A stretch of 42,885 nucleotides of DNA, from NCBI GenBank assembly GCA_902558585.1, contig CACEEO010000007.1, positions 1 through 42,885 of the forward strand, in the 5' to 3' direction. The position numbers and the translations under genes are program-made. The notes beneath the pieces were generated by a model. That model ran no database searches. It saw nothing but the letters and a program-made list of their open reading frames with translations, and was not told the DNA's origin. This document shows positions 40,617-42,885 of this stretch, piece after piece (position 1 is the first letter of the stretch; each line of letters starts with the position of its first letter). This DNA comes from an uncultured Pelagibacteraceae bacterium (lineage in GTDB: Bacteria; Pseudomonadota; Alphaproteobacteria; Pelagibacterales; Pelagibacteraceae).

Positions 40617-41404
40617 TAATTTGTATCCTTTAGTTTTGATCCCCTACCAAGATAACTTTCAATAACTTTTTCATCCTTTTTCGCTTCGTCAACACTTCCC
40701 TCAAATAAAACTGATCCCTCAGCCATTACAATCACTGGATCACACAATCTTCCAATAAAATCCATATCATGCTCTATCATGCAAAAAGTGTAACCTTTTT
40801 CTTTATTTAACTTTTCTATTGCAGTTCCAAGATCTTTTAACAAAGTTCTATTAACTCCAGCACCTACTTCATCTAATAATACTAATTTTGCATCAACCAT
40901 CATCGTTCTTCCGAGTTCTAACAATTTCTTTTGTCCACCTGAAAGATTTCCAGCAAGCTCGTTAGATAAATGTCCTAGATTTAAAAATTCAACAACTTCT
41001 TTTGCTTTCTCTTTAACCACAGCTTCTTCTTGTGCAACCAAACTTGGTTTAAATAATGCAGTCATTATTTTTTCCCCAGATTGATTTCCTGGAACCATCA
41101 TTAAATTTTCTAAAACAGATAAATTTGAAAACTCATGTGCAATTTGAAATGTTCTTAACAAACCTTTAGAAAATAATTCATAAGATGGAACATCAGTAAT
41201 ATTTTCATCATCAAAAACAACATTTCCACCCGACGATTTTAAGTTTCCAGCTATTAAATTGAATAAAGTGGTTTTACCAGATCCATTTGGACCAATGATA
41301 CCAGTGATTGTTCCTCTTTTGACTTTTATTGAACAATCTGAAACTGCCGCTAATCCACCAAAATATTTACTTAAATTATTAATCTCTAAAATATTTTCAG
41401 ACAT
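40616..41404 (-). CDS. livG: Branched-chain amino acid-type ABC transporter ATP-binding protein LivG
   Basis: A 262-residue ATPase. Walker A GPNGSGKT is at 38-45, LLRTFQIAHEFSNLSVLENLM forms the Q-loop region, the signature is NLSGGQKKLLELGR, Walker B LVLLDEVGAGVN shows the LivG variant without the Pro after DE, and MIEHDMDFIGRLCD carries the H-loop His. It is the first Liv gene in the leftward unit and follows the ProC-like gene after 5 bases. Confidence 0.9.
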   Translation of the reverse strand: MSENILEINNLSKYFGGLAAVSDCSIKVKRGTITGIIGPNGSGKTTLFNLIAGNLKSSGGNVVFDDENITDVPSYELFSKGLLRTFQIAHEFSNLSVLENLMMVPGNQSGEKIMTALFKPSLVAQEEAVVKEKAKEVVEFLNLGHLSNELAGNLSGGQKKLLELGRTMMVDAKLVLLDEVGAGVNRTLLKDLGTAIEKLNKEKGYTFCMIEHDMDFIGRLCDPVIVMAEGSVLFEGSVDEAKKDEKVIESYLGRGSKLKDTN

Positions 41405-41409
41405 TTAAT

Positions 41410-42177
41410 TTATTTGTTTAGTCTTCTGTGAATACTATTTAAAGTTTTTTCTAGAGATTTATAAAAACCTGCTTTAGTTAATTCTTTCACACCTTGTTCA
41501 TTTAATCCTTTTGGTGTTTGAGATTCTTTCACTAAATTTTTCAAATTTTCTTTTGAATTTATTACAGCATCTTGAGATAAAGCCAAAAACAAAGAAGTAA
41601 TATATTTTTGAGCATTATTTCTTTTTACTCCTCTTTTTACCAACCAATCAGTCATCACTCTTAATACTTCATAAAAAGGTGCCATCATTCCTGAAGTTGA
41701 CCAAAAATTAATAGAAGATTTTTCATTTTTAATTTCTACAGTTGTTCCTAAATTATTGAAAAATGCTTTCACTTTTGGGTTAGGAGGACAAATAGGCACC
41801 GGACCTTTCTTTAACGAAATTGGGGGAAGAGGTATTGCTCTCACAATTTTTGCTCTTACTTTAATTGCTTTCTTTAATTGAGATAAAGTAATTGTCGAAA
41901 TAAAACTAACAACAGTTTGATTTGATTTAAATTTTAAATCTTTAATGATTTTTTCACCGACATTAGGTGTAACAGATAAAAATACCCAATTAGACTGATC
42001 TACAATTTGCTGATTGTCCTTAGCAATAACTATTTTTTTATACTTTCTTTTTAGCCCATGAGCTATTTTTTTATTTCTTGGTGAAATAATTATTCTCTTA
42101 TAAAAAATTTTTGATTTAGATATTCCAGCAATAACTGAAGCAGCAATTTTTCCCGTACCAATAAAACCTAAATTCAT
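41410..42177 (-). CDS. Pyrroline-5-carboxylate reductase-like (ProC family) oxidoreductase
   Basis: A 255-residue NAD(P)-dependent enzyme with Rossmann motif GFIGTGKIA at the N-terminus, then VFLSVTPN and a dimerisation domain with ESQTPKGLNEQGVKEL, corresponding to the TPGGxT region of ProC. The VRAIPLPPISLKKGPVPICPP stretch parallels RxMPNTP of ProC but differs, so it may act on another cyclic imine or imino acid. The context, between glutarate hydroxylase and an amino-acid-type importer, suggests a lysine- or ornithine-derived compound such as piperideine carboxylate (inference). It starts 32 bases after the glaH stop. Confidence 0.72.
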   Translation of the reverse strand: MNLGFIGTGKIAASVIAGISKSKIFYKRIIISPRNKKIAHGLKRKYKKIVIAKDNQQIVDQSNWVFLSVTPNVGEKIIKDLKFKSNQTVVSFISTITLSQLKKAIKVRAKIVRAIPLPPISLKKGPVPICPPNPKVKAFFNNLGTTVEIKNEKSSINFWSTSGMMAPFYEVLRVMTDWLVKRGVKRNNAQKYITSLFLALSQDAVINSKENLKNLVKESQTPKGLNEQGVKELTKAGFYKSLEKTLNSIHRRLNK

Positions 42178-42209
42178 AATTTCGGATACTTTATATTGAT
42201 TATATTGAA

Positions 42210-42885
42210 TTAATTAACAAAAAAAGAACCTCTAATTCTTAGTAATTCTCTGCTTAATTCCTTGTTTTCTTTGAAGGGTTTTCTTCCATGAAGCCAGAAA
42301 TAATTATTTGCAATCACAGAGAATCCAACGGGTAATTTTGTAACTATTTTATTTTTACTTTCCTCTAATCCATCAGATAATCTTTGTAAAAAATTTCCTT
42401 GGTCCATATTTTGTGGTTCTGGAAATTGATCTATATAAGATATTGTTGGTCTTCCTTCGTTATCAGACGAAAAGACTGGGTGCTCTACCTTGTAATCAAT
42501 ATTTTTACTTTTTGGTGACCCCCAAACAAAATTTTGCCTCCCTACTGGATCATTGTATAAATCATCACAATGCTCCCAGTCATCAAGATGTAACATAGCT
42601 GTTTCTCCACCTTCAACATTTTGCTCATCAATTTTTGTCATGATTAACCAATCGGTTACATCTTTAACATATGTCCCATCTGTATGAAGATCCATATTTC
42701 TATAAGCTTTTCTTAAGTAAGAGTCGCTAGTATCTTCATGTTTTACATGAAAACGAGCATAGTATTTTCCTGCCATCGCATCATGATTTGGTACACCAAT
42801 TAAATGAGCTATTGCAGTCGATAACTTAACTAAAAATGTATCATTAATTTTTGCAGTTATATTTTTTGGTCCAATAATAAAGCAA
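42210..42885 (-). CDS. glaH: Glutarate 2-hydroxylase GlaH/CsiD (partial, 5' end outside window)
   Basis: The frame stays open to the right edge, so this is a partial gene; at least 225 C-terminal codons are seen, of about 310-325 expected. An internal Met at 42776 is not the start, because conserved sequence (FLVKLSTAIAHLIGVPNHDA) continues upstream. Fe ligands are in LHTDGTYV (H, D) and FWLHGRKPF (distal H); VTDWLIMTKIDEQNVEGGE and YIDQFPEPQN are CsiD/GlaH hallmarks. GlaH hydroxylates glutarate to L-2-hydroxyglutarate with 2OG in lysine and cadaverine breakdown. The partner LhgO (2-hydroxyglutarate oxidase) is not visible and could lie beyond the edge or elsewhere. The neighbouring ProC-like gene and Liv transporter may serve the same catabolism. 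Confidence 0.88.
   Translation of the reverse strand, partial: CFIIGPKNITAKINDTFLVKLSTAIAHLIGVPNHDAMAGKYYARFHVKHEDTSDSYLRKAYRNMDLHTDGTYVKDVTDWLIMTKIDEQNVEGGETAMLHLDDWEHCDDLYNDPVGRQNFVWGSPKSKNIDYKVEHPVFSSDNEGRPTISYIDQFPEPQNMDQGNFLQRLSDGLEESKNKIVTKLPVGFSVIANNYFWLHGRKPFKENKELSRELLRIRGSFFVN

Noticed and set aside
42210..42776. Complete 188-residue protein starting at the Met at 42776
   Set aside because: Conserved GlaH/CsiD sequence continues in frame to the window edge, so the Met is internal and the gene is partial.

Overview
The window is about 43 kb of AT-rich (by eye roughly one-third G+C), very tightly packed bacterial DNA. Genes overlap by 1-4 bases or sit a few bases apart, no gap exceeds about 150 bases, and I see no rRNA, tRNA, mobile element, CRISPR array or recognisable transcriptional regulator. 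The mix of osmolyte and phospholipid-derivative ABC transporters, Fe(II)/2-oxoglutarate oxygenases, carnitine catabolism and streamlined AT-rich coding points to a marine alphaproteobacterium of the SAR11/Pelagibacterales type. That assignment is inference from style and content, because no marker gene is present.

Layout. (1) 1-4566, minus strand: an Asp/Glu-racemase-family protein, a metal-site-less M24 hydrolase resembling ectoine hydrolase, then a polyamine-type ABC transporter (ATPase, binding protein, start of a permease that runs off the left edge). (2) 4624-7889, plus: an EamA transporter, a 3-hydroxyisobutyrate-dehydrogenase-like enzyme and an aldehyde dehydrogenase. (3) 7870-14488, minus: a ugp-type glycerol-phosphate/glycerophosphodiester uptake operon (ugpB, ugpA, two tandem ugpE-type permeases, ugpC, a GDPD) plus a 2H-phosphoesterase-like protein. 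(4) 14611-25090: a quaternary-amine island with a gamma-butyrobetaine-hydroxylase-like oxygenase, a ProXWV-type betaine/carnitine ABC transporter, an SDR, carnitine 3-dehydrogenase, a dehydrocarnitine-cleaving BKACE enzyme, a thioesterase, a TauD-like oxygenase, a PhnZ/TmpB-like HD oxygenase and choline dehydrogenase. (5) 25142-29140: an AGAT-type amidinotransferase, two tandem EamA transporters and an IPNS-like 2OG oxygenase. (6) 29246-36251, plus: a luciferase-like flavin enzyme, a TPP enzyme with a sulfoacetaldehyde-acetyltransferase-like C-terminus, a DUF1185 protein, an alpha/beta hydrolase, an aldehyde dehydrogenase and a branched-chain-type binding protein. (7) 36284-42885, minus: the start of glutarate hydroxylase (glaH/csiD, running off the right edge), a ProC-like reductase, LivG, LivF, LivH, LivM, a tiny 23-residue membrane peptide and an MFS transporter.

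How it works together. The island at 14.6-25.1 kb contains a complete predicted route gamma-butyrobetaine -> L-carnitine -> 3-dehydrocarnitine -> betainyl-CoA + acetoacetate -> glycine betaine, with its own importer. Choline dehydrogenase adds a second entry toward glycine betaine. A TauD/HD-oxygenase pair, co-transcribed with the thioesterase and choline dehydrogenase, may add a third entry from a quaternary-amine phosphonate or an unknown analogue. This pair is the most promising candidate for undescribed biology. The amidinotransferase/exporter/oxygenase cassette and the flavin/TPP/DUF1185 operon are further candidate pathways of unknown substrate. A recurring design is a strong hairpin directly after each of the four solute-binding-protein genes.
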